Notes: a model not told the origin generated them from the sequence alone. Counted from the first letter of the stretch, positions 7,058 through 14,251 are shown. The stretch is DNA of 19,812 bases from JACGMN01 sp964522635 (GCA_964522635.1 CAZFWT010000034.1:1-19812); one strand, 5' to 3'. Program-made: numbers and translations.

Positions 7058-7663
7058 TTACAGGATCGAGCATCTCGCTTCCAGAATTCTCATCGCTGCT
7101 TGCTCTTGCGGCCCACCGCACTTCATGACCCGCTTTTTGTAGTTCTCTACCTGCTCTCGCATCTCCGCCTTTGCTCGCTCGTCTTCGGTACGATCAATCC
7201 TGGTTGCGATAATAGCAGCTTCAAGTACCGCGTTCCGCCCGCGATTTATCGCCGTTACCGCTTTTCGATTGATTTTGATCCTCTCGGGCCGCAAGAGAAA
7301 TCGGACGTACTCAGCATGATCCTCTGCTGACGTTACTGAGAAGACAATCCATGCGTTCGCCTCCTTTAATACCGGTACAGCCTCAAAATCAGTGAAATAG
7401 GCGGCACGCAGATCCGCAAACGCGGTTGTTACGAAGACCACCACATCATCGGTCACGTTCGCCGCCAGCGTTCTGGTCTTCAGCACATTGGCAAGTGTCT
7501 GTGAGCCCCGGTAGAGCTTGACGGAATAGCGCAGGTCACCTGATTCCGTTCGCCTGGTAACAAGCCCGATCGGTGCGGCGTTCGGCGCGCCTGCACCCGA
7601 TGTCGTCGTAACGATCACTTCCGATATTCCCTCAACGATCCCCGCTGCTTTCAGATCCATCAT
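7058..7663 (-). CDS. DUF447 family protein (FMN-binding split-barrel-like)
   Basis: 201 aa. Matches the archaeal DUF447 family. The N-terminal GISEVIVTTTSGAGAPNAAPIGL segment and SVKLYRGSQTLANVL are characteristic, and the family is structurally related to FMN-binding split-barrel flavoproteins. The C-terminal third is helical and charged. ATGATG gives two adjacent starts (7663 or 7660). The gene follows cobA by 15 nt on the same strand, so the two are probably co-transcribed. The substrate is unknown; a flavin- or cofactor-linked role is inferred from the fold alone. Confidence 0.85.
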   Translation of the reverse strand: MMDLKAAGIVEGISEVIVTTTSGAGAPNAAPIGLVTRRTESGDLRYSVKLYRGSQTLANVLKTRTLAANVTDDVVVFVTTAFADLRAAYFTDFEAVPVLKEANAWIVFSVTSAEDHAEYVRFLLRPERIKINRKAVTAINRGRNAVLEAAIIATRIDRTEDERAKAEMREQVENYKKRVMKCGGPQEQAAMRILEARCSIL

Positions 7664-7678
7664 TTAGTAGACACTCGC

Positions 7679-8203
7679 TTAATATTCTATTCCTGACGTT
7701 GTGCTGCTGGTTTCGTCCCAGTAATGCTTGACCTTCTCCATGTGTGTGGCTATATCAGCCATCTCCAGTACCCGAGCACCCGGCTCTCTGCCGCTGAGTA
7801 TGACGTCAGTATGACCTCTCATCGTCAACAACGTCAGGACGTCATCTTCGGCTAACAGCCCGAATTTTACCGCGTATAAAATCTCATCGAGAACCAGAAG
7901 GTCAGTCTGCTGCTCTTTGAGCACGCGCTGCGCGAGTTGCAGCCCCTCTTTCGCCTTCCGGAGATGCAGTTCCCGGGAACTCGCGTTTCGCAGAAAAAAA
8001 GGCGCGCCACAGAGCGATATCTGGAGGTTGTCAATCTTCTTCAAAAACTGATATTCCCCGGTTGTTCGCCGTCCTTTCATGAACTGCAATATGACTACCT
8101 TCTTGTTATGACCCAACGTCCTTATAGCATGACCGATGGAGCTGGTGGTCTTTCCCTCGCCTTTCCCGTAATAAACGATAATCTTGCCCTCACCGGTGCT
8201 CAT
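7679..8203 (-). CDS. cobA: Cob(I)yrinic acid a,c-diamide / cob(I)alamin adenosyltransferase
   Basis: 174 aa, CobA/CobO/BtuR family. It transfers the 5'-deoxyadenosyl group of ATP to the reduced cobalt of corrinoids. Seen: P-loop GKGEGKTTS (about 14-22), VVILQFMKG (about 36-44), LLVLDEILYAV (about 102-112) and ILSGREP (about 135-141). All are family hallmarks and the length is typical. It is first in a two-gene unit with DUF447. A weak TATA-like TCTTTTACGA lies about 30 nt upstream. With cbiB at 2133-3044 it shows that the organism makes or salvages B12-type cofactors. Confidence 0.92.
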   Translation of the reverse strand: MSTGEGKIIVYYGKGEGKTTSSIGHAIRTLGHNKKVVILQFMKGRRTTGEYQFLKKIDNLQISLCGAPFFLRNASSRELHLRKAKEGLQLAQRVLKEQQTDLLVLDEILYAVKFGLLAEDDVLTLLTMRGHTDVILSGREPGARVLEMADIATHMEKVKHYWDETSSTTSGIEY

Positions 8204-8249
8204 CGTTCGTGTATACTATTGGTCACGTATCGTAAAAGACTCACGCACC

Positions 8250-8589
8250 GCATGCTCAGTATTAGACGAGGATGTCAACGCGACGCACGGTAGAAACATT
8301 CATGCCTCAGTCATAGAACAAACAGGCAAGGGCTCAAGGCGGGGTGGATACCGACCGAACGGTGTCTCTAGCGTGGCCTTTTCTGCGTTCTTGAGTCTTT
8401 CCTTTTGAGATTGCGTTGGAGGCGACGATCGACTACGAGTTATGCTACGGTCTGCTCAAGAGTCCGGGGCACCACGTGGCGATGGCGCATCCGTTGAAGA
8501 CACGGATGATCGCGAACACTGGGCGGAGCGTTCATCACATCTCTCATGTCAAAGAGACTCATTTATTCGTCGTTTATTCTGTCAGCTAA
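8250..8589 (+). pseudogene. IS110-family transposase remnant, multiply frameshifted
   Basis: Three successive reading frames spell the N-terminal DEDD region of an IS110-type transposase. Frame one (from about 8259) reads VLDEDV then IHASVIEQTGK. Frame two (from 8333) reads LKAGWIPTERCL and hits a stop. Frame three (from 8395) reads PFEIALEAT, then GLLKSPGHHVAMAHPLKTR, ending at a stop at 8587-8589. The order matches the family pattern of an N-terminal catalytic Asp, a 'GKVLKE.RIPT' strand, the 'ALEAT' Glu and 'AHPLK'. At least two frameshifts and a nonsense codon kill it, and the C-terminal Tnp_IS110 domain is missing. No terminal repeats were seen. Identification is by pattern recognition. 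Confidence 0.6.
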
Positions 8590-8684
8590 ATCAATTCTCG
8601 CTCTGCTCTATGGTATGCCCTAACTTGCTCGAGAACCTTTGGATAGTCGGCAAATAGAGCTTCTAAATCTACCGTTACCACCAC
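8586..8684 (-). other. Short open frame, possible gene fragment (32 aa)
   Basis: From a GTG at 8684 the frame reads VVTVDLEALFADYPKVLEQV and ends at a TAG at 8586. The same frame is open about ten codons further upstream without an ATG. The composition is protein-like (amphipathic, Leu/Glu/Tyr-rich) but there is no ribosome-binding site. It may be the C-terminal stub of a gene destroyed when the neighbouring transposon remnant arose. The rest of the 8590-8739 gap shows nothing I can assign. Confidence 0.2.
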
Positions 8685-8739
8685 ATCAAAAATGCCTAAA
8701 GCTGCTATCGCACTCCCACTTCTTCACTTGCTTCTCTGG

Positions 8740-8973
8740 TTACTCCTCCATGCTTATCGCACCTTGCTCACAAACGTCTACGCAGGTCTCACAATCGGTG
8801 CACTCCTCAGCATTTACTACTGCATGTTGCTCTCTTCCATGTGGTGCACTGCCGGGGTCGTCCTCGACCAGGCTAATGCACTCCACTGCACATTCCTCTA
8901 CACACATGCTCGTTCCTTTCTCTTTCCGTCCTTTACAGCCGTCACACTTCTCCAAATCTACCACTGCGGGCAT
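8740..8973 (-). CDS. Small di-cluster [4Fe-4S] ferredoxin
   Basis: 77 aa with nine cysteines. The C-terminal set C58-x2-C61-x2-C64-x3-C68 is a standard [4Fe-4S] motif. The N-terminal set is irregular: C10-x2-C13-x10-C24-x3-C28-x3-C32, i.e. a 10-residue basic insertion plus an additional Cys, and neither cluster has the usual Cys-Pro ending. Probably a soluble electron carrier for an Fe-S-rich metabolism. It has its own TATA box and a GGAG ribosome-binding site, and is separated from the upstream radical SAM gene by a terminator, so it is a single-gene unit. Confidence 0.85.
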   Translation of the reverse strand: MPAVVDLEKCDGCKGRKEKGTSMCVEECAVECISLVEDDPGSAPHGREQHAVVNAEECTDCETCVDVCEQGAISMEE

Positions 8974-9024
8974 TTTTTCTCATCACACTCCTTTATTTAT
9001 CTTTATTTATTCACTCATCTCCGC

Positions 9025-9034
9025 ACATATAAAA
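9025..9034 (-). promoter_or_regulatory. TATA box for the ferredoxin gene
   Basis: The minus strand reads ATTTTATATG, about 56 nt upstream of the ATG at 8973. It would leave a leader of about 30 nt, rich in AATAAA-like repeats and ending in GGAG. Confidence 0.45.
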
Positions 9035-9052
9035 TTGCCATCTCCTTATGGG

Positions 9053-9077
9053 AAAAAAGCCGCTCAGGTTCCGCGGC
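9053..9077 (-). terminator. Hairpin plus T-run terminator after the radical SAM gene
   Basis: On the minus strand GCCGC, a 9-nt loop and GCGGC are followed immediately by six T residues, starting nine bases past the radical SAM stop codon. It resembles a bacterial intrinsic terminator and marks the end of the 15.5-9.1 kb minus-strand cluster. Confidence 0.6.
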
Positions 9078-9085
9078 AACCGTGA

Positions 9086-10045
9086 TTAGCCCCTTTTCTC
9101 ATCCTCAGAGAGCCAGAATACCTTCTCCCGGTATGTTACCTTCTTTATCTTCCCGCTCTTCGCCAGCCGCTGCAAACTCTCCTGAACGGCTTCTTCCTCA
9201 ACCTCGAAGTGCTTCAGCGTTTCTATGACCTGCTCCTCCCGCATGGGGTGCCGTCTGATTATAGCTAAAATAGCCTCTTCGGGGTTGCTGAATCCCGCAA
9301 TGGAGAATTCACCCTGCTCCTCTGCCGTGATGTCCACCACGTTCAGATCGCTGAGTATCTCCTGTGCTAACACGATGGCTTCTTGATCAGGCGGAACGGC
9401 CCATGGCTCCGCAGGTGGTCGTATGGGGACATTTATATAAAGCCGGTCGGGCTCTATCCGCTCGAGTCTGCGTTTCAGTGCTTGCAATTCTGCTTCCGAG
9501 TCATTGAGCCCCTTTACCAGCATAACCTCTACCCAGAGCTCTCCCGCATATGCTCGCCTGAACCGTTCGATACCCTCGACCATCGCATCAAACGCGATCC
9601 CGCGAAACGGTCGGTTTATCTTCCGGAACGTCCCGGCAGTGCCCGCGTCCAGTGAGGGCATCACCACATCAGCCAGCGAAAGCTCGTTTCTCACGTCCGC
9701 TTGGTACAGCAGGGAGCCATTGGTATCAACGGCTACGGGTATATCAGCCAGCTCTTTCGTCTTGCTGATGAGCCAGCCAAGACTTTTACATAACGTCGGT
9801 TCGCCTTCACCGATGAAGGTCACAAAATCTATCTCATGTTCGCTCCCTTCTGGCTCTAGCACTCCCTTGATCTCGTTCAGTAGCTCTTCCGGTGGGAAGA
9901 AATCTCGACGCTCATTGGTCATGTGTGTTGTCCGGCCCAGCTGGCAGTAGACGCACGAGTAGTTACAGGTCTTGAAGGGGATGGGATTGACTCCCAGAGA
10001 GCGACCAAGCCGTCGTGAAGGAACCGGTCCGTAGACCCGTCTCAT
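9086..10045 (-). CDS. Radical SAM protein with C-terminal winged-helix-like region
   Basis: 319 aa from the ATG at 10045, which overlaps the upstream stop as ATGA with GGGAG nearby; an ATG at 10060 would extend it by five residues. Radical SAM Cys motif C27-x3-C31-x2-C34, preceded by YGPVPSRRLGRSLGVNPIP, typical of the COG0731-like archaeal/bacterial group. FIGEGEPTLC (about 80-89) is the GGE-equivalent SAM-binding element. The last ~70 residues (RRHPMREEQVIETLKHFEVE onward) look like a helix-turn-helix/winged-helix domain. It is the last gene of the MinD/NifX cluster. Substrate unknown; it may modify a protein or insert sulfur for the cluster's metal centre (inference). Confidence 0.85.
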   Translation of the reverse strand: MRRVYGPVPSRRLGRSLGVNPIPFKTCNYSCVYCQLGRTTHMTNERRDFFPPEELLNEIKGVLEPEGSEHEIDFVTFIGEGEPTLCKSLGWLISKTKELADIPVAVDTNGSLLYQADVRNELSLADVVMPSLDAGTAGTFRKINRPFRGIAFDAMVEGIERFRRAYAGELWVEVMLVKGLNDSEAELQALKRRLERIEPDRLYINVPIRPPAEPWAVPPDQEAIVLAQEILSDLNVVDITAEEQGEFSIAGFSNPEEAILAIIRRHPMREEQVIETLKHFEVEEEAVQESLQRLAKSGKIKKVTYREKVFWLSEDEKRG

Positions 10046-10902
10046 TGTATGCGCTCCCACATATCCCGTATCCTCTTCGATACCGCTCCTTCAGAGAACT
10101 CGGTCACCGGCAGACCTGCGACCATAGCCGCGGTGACCAAAGAATCATAGGGGATCTTGCCAACGATCTCCACGCCGCGCTGCTGGCAGAACGCCGCAAT
10201 GCGGTCGCTGTTCTTCTCACTCAGGTCGTACTTGTTGATGCAGACAACTGAGCCAATCCCAAAGTGTGTGGCTACATCCAGGATTCGCTCGAGGTCGTGC
10301 AGGCCGGATAGTGTGGGCTCGGTAACGATAAGTGCGAGGTCCACACCGGTCAAGGATGCGATTACCGGGCAGCCGATGCCGGGCGCACCGTCAATCAAGA
10401 TGAGATCGCACCCGTCCCGCTCGGCGACCTCCCGCGCCAGCTCTCTCACAACCGTAACCAGTTTCCCGGACGCCTCTTCCGCAGTATTGAGCTGCGCATG
10501 CACCATCGGGCCGTACTTCGTGGTTGAGACGAAGGCGTACCCGGAGACGCGTTCCTGTAGCGAAAGCGCCTCCTGCGGACACGTGTAGACGCACGCGCCG
10601 CAGCCTTCGCAGCGTGCGGGATTTACCGCGTAGCCTGAATCCTCTGTCGACACGATGGCATTGAATCTGCAGGTCTCCGCGCACGTGCCGCACTCGGTAC
10701 ACAGCGATTTGTCCATGACAGCGACCTTTAGTCCTTTGAATTCCTGCTGCCGTTCCAGTTCAGGATGCAGCAGCAGATGCAAATCAGGCGCATCAACATC
10801 ACAGTCTGCAATAACTTTGTTCTCCGCGAGGACCGCGAACGCGCCTACAAGCGTGGTCTTGCCCGTGCCGCCCTTGCCGCTGATTACCGTGAGTTGTTTC
10901 AT
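10042..10902 (-). CDS. MinD-superfamily P-loop ATPase with inserted ferredoxin domain (copy 1)
   Basis: 286 aa from the ATG at 10902; a longer frame to 10968 would add an unlikely 22 residues. Deviant Walker A SGKGGTGKTT (8-17) and DCDVDAPD (33-40) are MinD/NifH-like. Two [4Fe-4S] motifs are inserted at C68, C71, C74, C78 and C98, C101, C104, C108. LILIDGAPGIGCPVIA is the Walker B region. COG1149 type, like the paired ATPases of the orange-protein (ORP) operon of Desulfovibrio. It overlaps both neighbours by ATGA, so it is tightly coupled to copy 2 and the radical SAM gene. Likely an ATP-driven Fe-S carrier or electron donor for metal-cluster assembly. Confidence 0.9.
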   Translation of the reverse strand: MKQLTVISGKGGTGKTTLVGAFAVLAENKVIADCDVDAPDLHLLLHPELERQQEFKGLKVAVMDKSLCTECGTCAETCRFNAIVSTEDSGYAVNPARCEGCGACVYTCPQEALSLQERVSGYAFVSTTKYGPMVHAQLNTAEEASGKLVTVVRELAREVAERDGCDLILIDGAPGIGCPVIASLTGVDLALIVTEPTLSGLHDLERILDVATHFGIGSVVCINKYDLSEKNSDRIAAFCQQRGVEIVGKIPYDSLVTAAMVAGLPVTEFSEGAVSKRIRDMWERIQ

Positions 10903-11762
10903 TGCTCGCGCTCCTTTTCCTGCTCCTCCGCAACCTGCTTCATCAGCGCGGCAAATCGATCCTGCCATTCAGGTAGCTGTTTTATAAAGGGCACACCCTC
11001 GGAATAGCACTCCGCAATTAGTTTATCATGCGGGATCTCAAGCAGCATCGGTAAGCCCTCGCTCTCGCAATACGCATAAACGCCTCGATCGCCGATCCCC
11101 GCTTTGTTGACCACCACACCACAGGGGATTGCGAGCATGCGGAGCACAGCAACCGCAAGCTTCAAATCATAGAGCCCGAACGGTGTGGGCTCAGTCACGA
11201 GGATACAGTAATCACTGCCCTGCACCGCTGCAATCACCGGGCAGGCAGTCCCCGGGGGGACGTCAATAATCACGGTCTTTTCTGGATCGATCTCCGCTTT
11301 TACCTGATCGATCAGGGGTGTCGCCATGATTTCACCGATATTCAGCAGCCCGTACACCAGCTCTATGCTGCCGTCGCCACTCCGCCCCTTCTTGATCACC
11401 CCGATCTCACGTGGCTGCTCACTGATCGCGTCCTGCGGGCAGACCAGGGAGCACAAGCCACAACCGTGACAGAGTCCCGGAAAGACCATCACCTCCTTCT
11501 GCGGCACGACAACGAGTGCGTTGTATTCACAAGCAGACGCGCACTTCCCGCAGAAATCACACCGCGCGTAATTGATCGCGGGCACCAGTGTATACGCGGA
11601 CTTCGTCTCACGAATCACGGGATTCAGGAAGAGGTGTGAATTCGGCTCTTCGACATCGCAATCGAGCAATTGCACCTCTTCATCGCTCAGCGACAGGGCG
11701 AGGTTAACGGCAACGGTGGTCTTGCCCGTGCCGCCCTTACCGCTCGCTACTGAGATAATCAT
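10899..11762 (-). CDS. MinD-superfamily P-loop ATPase with inserted ferredoxin domain (copy 2)
   Basis: 287 aa from the ATG at 11762 (GTG at 11765 is possible). P-loop SGKGGTGKTT (7-16), LDCDVEEPNSH (33-43). The ferredoxin insert has cysteines at 68, 71, 74, 78 and 98, 101, 104, 108, the same residue numbers as in copy 1. The Walker B region is VIIDVPPGTACPVIA. The two copies are clearly diverged paralogues and probably form a heterodimer, as proposed for ORP-type pairs. The C-terminus is a charged Glu/Gln-rich tail. It lies 63 nt downstream of the NifX-like gene, with a (CTAA)5 repeat in the gap. Confidence 0.9.
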   Translation of the reverse strand: MIISVASGKGGTGKTTVAVNLALSLSDEEVQLLDCDVEEPNSHLFLNPVIRETKSAYTLVPAINYARCDFCGKCASACEYNALVVVPQKEVMVFPGLCHGCGLCSLVCPQDAISEQPREIGVIKKGRSGDGSIELVYGLLNIGEIMATPLIDQVKAEIDPEKTVIIDVPPGTACPVIAAVQGSDYCILVTEPTPFGLYDLKLAVAVLRMLAIPCGVVVNKAGIGDRGVYAYCESEGLPMLLEIPHDKLIAECYSEGVPFIKQLPEWQDRFAALMKQVAEEQEKEREQ

Positions 11763-11776
11763 CACTTCTTCACGTT

Positions 11777-11796
11777 CTAACTAACTAACTAACTAA
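11777..11796. repeat. Tandem (CTAA)5 microsatellite upstream of MinD copy 2
   Basis: Five perfect copies of CTAA in the gap before the MinD copy 2 start. On the coding (minus) strand it reads TTAG repeats 15 nt upstream of the ATG, where copy-number change could alter spacing of leader elements. No function is demonstrated. Confidence 0.7.
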
Positions 11797-11825
11797 TTGA
11801 CGCTCTGGCGTTGGAAGCGCTTAAT

Positions 11826-12185
11826 TTAATGTCGGTGCTCTTTACACGCATTGCTCTCGCAGGCCTCGATAAGCGCGCCCGCCTGAAACGCTCTGATTGC
11901 GTCTTCTACCGTGCCACGGGCACCAACGTAGACCTCGATCCCGAACTGCTCAAAAGCGGCGATCGCACGCGGTCCCAAGCCTGAGCAGAGCAGTACCGCC
12001 GCACCTGCCGCTGCAACGAGCTCCGGGGTGTTCTCGACGCCGCCGAAATGCTCGCCTGTATTCTGCATAACCGTCACCTCGTTATTCGCCATGTCCACGA
12101 CAGTGAATGTCGGTGCGCGTCCGAAATGCTCGCTTACTAGTGCATTCAATCCACCAGATCCCAACGTGGGAATACAGAGTTTCAT
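11826..12185 (-). CDS. NifX/NifB-type dinitrogenase iron-molybdenum cofactor family protein
   Basis: 119 aa, COG1433. Seen: MKLCIPTLGSGGLNALVSEH with SEHFGRAPTFTVVD (18-31), GVENTPELVAAAGAAVLLCSGLGPRA and GTVEDAIRAFQAG (about 91-103), the standard NifX-like fold. An unusual tail, CESNACKEHRH, adds two Cys and two His and could bind metal. Members of this family carry Fe-Mo or Mo-Cu-S clusters; the Desulfovibrio orange protein is one. It overlaps the IscU-like gene by ATGA (12182-12185). No nitrogenase genes are present in the window, so a nitrogenase role is not implied. Confidence 0.88.
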   Translation of the reverse strand: MKLCIPTLGSGGLNALVSEHFGRAPTFTVVDMANNEVTVMQNTGEHFGGVENTPELVAAAGAAVLLCSGLGPRAIAAFEQFGIEVYVGARGTVEDAIRAFQAGALIEACESNACKEHRH

Positions 12186-12685
12186 ATCCCGTTTATCCCC
12201 CTACCTTCTCTTCTCTTCTTACTCTTATAATCGTCCAGAGCCGCGTGGAGCGTGTTCGCGGCAAGCAGAGCGCAATGGATGTTCTCCTCGGGCAAACCGC
12301 CCAGAACAGCCAAAACGTCACTGTCCGTTATCCGTGAGGCTGCGGCCACGGTCTTTCCTTTCACCAGTTCGGTGATGACGCTGCCGCAGGCCGTGGAAGC
12401 GCCGCAGCCGTCGGTGAGGAATTTACAATCCACGATCGTATCGCCCGCTACGTTCAGGTGTATCTGCACGGTATCACCACACGGGCCTGTTACTCTGGCA
12501 GCACCGTCAGGATTTCGCAACTCGCCGACGTTCTTCGGGTTGTACGCGTCCGCAAGCGTCCGTTCTGTGTATACCGCGCTCTCTTCCTTCCGAATCGTCT
12601 CATCTATGCCCGCTACAAACTCGTCAAAATCAGAAACGTCCTTACTCCTGATGCTCGCTCCTTCCTTCTGGCGCTCTTTCGTCAT
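12182..12685 (-). CDS. IscU/NifU-type Fe-S cluster assembly scaffold
   Basis: 167 aa. The scaffold cysteines are visible: GPCGDT (C69 followed by D71), TDGCGASTACGS (C94, C100) and HCALLA (C138), in the order and spacing of IscU. The N-terminal ~40 residues are a charged extension absent from standard IscU. The C-terminus is a basic tail. It would assemble [2Fe-2S]/[4Fe-4S] clusters; no IscS partner is in view. It is coupled to the NifX-like gene by a 4-nt overlap, which suggests cluster delivery to that protein. Confidence 0.9.
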   Translation of the reverse strand: MTKERQKEGASIRSKDVSDFDEFVAGIDETIRKEESAVYTERTLADAYNPKNVGELRNPDGAARVTGPCGDTVQIHLNVAGDTIVDCKFLTDGCGASTACGSVITELVKGKTVAAASRITDSDVLAVLGGLPEENIHCALLAANTLHAALDDYKSKKRREGRGINGI

Positions 12686-12756
12686 CTCAACTCACTTAGC
12701 CACTACCATCCCTTCACTCACGTAACGCTGTCCTGCTACAGCAATAGTTCTAAGGC

Positions 12757-12770
12757 AAAAAGAAAAAAGA
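12757..12770 (-). terminator. T-rich termination tract after the DUF5320-like gene
   Basis: The minus strand reads TCTTTTTTCTTTTT about 30 nt beyond the stop at 12799, a typical archaeal U-tract terminator. A GCTGT/ACAGC hairpin (12727-12742) follows it. It probably separates this gene from the IscU-like unit downstream. Confidence 0.4.
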
Positions 12771-12798
12771 ATAAATGGGGAAGAGCCGGTTTACCTTA

Positions 12799-13137
12799 CT
12801 ACTTCAGCTCTTCCAGGCGCTTCTTTATCTGCGTTAACTGGTCGCCAAGCATCTGCGCCTGCGATTCAAGCAGTTCGATCTCCTGCTCTTTCGACAGTGC
12901 GGGCATGCCTGCCTGTGCCGGTGTCAGCCCAAACGGCACGCCTACCCGAGCTGCTGCTGGCGCTTGCTGCTGCAGCCACGATGCAAACTGAGGCATCTGC
13001 CCGGTCTGCGTGAGATACTGTGCGCCAGGCGGCATTCCGGTTGGACTCCGATCAGCCCAGCCTGGCGAGTAACCAAACCGCATCCAGCCTGGCAAGCCAG
13101 TCAGGTAATACATATTTCTCCTTCTATAGCCACCCAT
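12799..13137 (-). CDS. DUF5320-like protein with C-terminal coiled coil
   Basis: 112 aa from the ATG at 13137, which has GGAGG upstream; an ATG at 13113 (with AAGGAG) or a GTG at 13206 are alternatives. The N-terminal half, GYRRRN then LTGLPGWMRFGYSPGW and GMPPGAQYL, resembles the Gly/aromatic-rich proteins annotated DUF5320 that accompany NifX and MinD genes in anaerobes. The last ~30 residues (EQEIELLESQAQMLGDQLTQ onward) form a clear heptad coiled coil, similar in character to the tail of the NifX-like protein at 13622-14227. It may dock onto that protein. Function unknown. Confidence 0.7.
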   Translation of the reverse strand: MGGYRRRNMYYLTGLPGWMRFGYSPGWADRSPTGMPPGAQYLTQTGQMPQFASWLQQQAPAAARVGVPFGLTPAQAGMPALSKEQEIELLESQAQMLGDQLTQIKKRLEELK

Positions 13138-13210
13138 TTCTTCTTTGCCTCCTAAACTGGTTTTACAACCATTACAAACCGTCTCTCTCCCTTCTCTCTC
13201 TCTCACTCAG

Positions 13211-13414
13211 TCAGGGCCTCGCCATTTTAGACCCGCATTTGGGGCAGGTTTGCTCGTAACAGGGTACCCCAACTTGATGTGGCATGGTATAGCCACACTG
13301 CGGGCATCGGCATTCCCCGCCGGGGCCCAAACCACTGCCACCCATGCGGCCTCGACCCTGACCACCTCGTCCTATTCCTTGGCCTCGTCCGCCACCACGG
13401 CCCATGCCACTCAT
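13211..13414 (-). CDS. Small Gly/Arg-rich zinc-ribbon protein
   Basis: 67 aa. The N-terminal half is a GRG/GMG low-complexity stretch. The C-terminal half is a zinc ribbon with CPQCGY and CPKCGS knuckles, plus two further cysteines (ECRC and PCYEQ). Its ATG lies one base beyond the stop of the preceding gene (TAAGATG). Family unknown, but such small proteins recur in ORP-like clusters. It may bind RNA, nucleic acid or metal; not resolved. Confidence 0.7.
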   Translation of the reverse strand: MSGMGRGGGRGQGIGRGGQGRGRMGGSGLGPGGECRCPQCGYTMPHQVGVPCYEQTCPKCGSKMARP

Positions 13415-13415
13415 C

Positions 13416-13625
13416 TTACCAGAGCCACCTCCCGTAGGGCGCGCCGTAATATGGTATGGGGTATGCTGCAGGCGCTATTGGTCCGTACATGCCGGTCCAC
13501 CACCCTCGGGGAAGCCAGGGGAAGTTCCGACAGAATGGATAGGGATTGCCCATGCCCCTTCCGGGTCCGAACCCTGACAAAAATCCTCTTCCACGTCCCA
13601 TTCCTCTTCCTCGCGGCATATTCAT
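13416..13625 (-). CDS. Small Gly/Arg/aromatic-rich hypothetical protein
   Basis: 69 aa. It starts MNMPRGRGMGRGRGFLSGFG and continues rich in Pro, Tyr and Trp, ending YGAPYGRWLW, with one Cys. Composition is like DUF5320-type proteins and like the Gly/Arg linker of the NifX-like protein immediately upstream. The start overlaps that gene's stop as ATGA (13622-13625), which supports it being translated. No known domain is recognised; it may be a disordered adaptor. Confidence 0.65.
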   Translation of the reverse strand: MNMPRGRGMGRGRGFLSGFGPGRGMGNPYPFCRNFPWLPRGWWTGMYGPIAPAAYPIPYYGAPYGRWLW

Positions 13626-14227
13626 CCCTCCTTCTTCAATTCTGCTATCCGCTTCTTCACCTCTTCCAGATTCTTCTCCAGCGACTCCACGATCGTTGAG
13701 AGCTGCTCGATGTCCTCGTCTTTTGCTTTAGTAGGTACGGCGGGTGTTTGCTGCGGTTGCTGTGGCGCTGGTTGCTGCATGCCGAGCCCCATACCGCGGC
13801 CCATGCCTCTGCCGCCGCCTCGTCTGCCACCGAGACCCATACCGGGTCCGCTGCCGGCACCAGCGCCCATACCAGCATGAGCAACTACGGTTGCCGTGCC
13901 TGCTTCGGCGAGCTTACCCGTTTGGTACAGCTCAATCGCGTCCTTCACCGTGCCGTATGCGCCCGTTGCGATCTTCACGCCGGCCGTCGAGAGCACCTGG
14001 AATGCGTTGGGGCCCATGTTGCCGGAGATCACCACGTCGACGCCTTCATTCACCATAGCTTGAGCCGCCTGGATGCCCGCACCTCCCGGTGCGTTCAGAG
14101 CAGCATTCGGCACCGCCTCGAACGCCATCGTCGCTGGATCAACGATCACGAAATACTGACTGCGTCCAAAGCGCGGGTCTACCTGCGCGTCCAATCGATC
14201 CGCGACTGCGGTTACACAGATTTTCAT
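13622..14227 (-). CDS. NifX-family protein with Gly/Met linker and coiled-coil tail
   Basis: 201 aa, three parts. Residues 1-115 are a COG1433 dinitrogenase iron-molybdenum cofactor domain (VDPRFGRSQYFVIVD, GVDVVISGNMGPNAF, GTVKDAIELYQTG). Residues ~120-165 are a Gly/Met/Arg- then Gln/Pro-rich linker. Residues ~168-201 are a heptad coiled coil (LSTIVESLEKNLEEVKKRIA). The closest functional analogue by domain and neighbourhood is the orange protein, which holds a Mo-Cu-S cluster; cluster content here is not shown. It follows mrp by 52 nt, with its own promoter containing the GAATATATATTC palindrome. Confidence 0.85.
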   Translation of the reverse strand: MKICVTAVADRLDAQVDPRFGRSQYFVIVDPATMAFEAVPNAALNAPGGAGIQAAQAMVNEGVDVVISGNMGPNAFQVLSTAGVKIATGAYGTVKDAIELYQTGKLAEAGTATVVAHAGMGAGAGSGPGMGLGGRRGGGRGMGRGMGLGMQQPAPQQPQQTPAVPTKAKDEDIEQLSTIVESLEKNLEEVKKRIAELKKEG

Positions 14228-14251
14228 CTCTTCAGTTCACTTGCTCCATAT

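Noticed and set aside
8692..9228. 178-codon plus-strand open frame with a hydrophobic N-terminus
   Set aside because: It is antisense to the ferredoxin, whose cysteine motifs are unmistakable, and runs into the radical SAM gene; the hydrophobicity comes from complementing charged codons.
10903..10968. 22-residue N-terminal extension of MinD copy 1
   Set aside because: It overlaps the copy 2 coding end, and the ATG at 10902 starts exactly at the family's MKQLTVISGKGG beginning with an ATGA overlap.
11777..11796. (CTAA)5 repeat as an attachment site or CRISPR-like array
   Set aside because: It is a simple 4-bp microsatellite with no spacers, flanking duplications or integrase gene.
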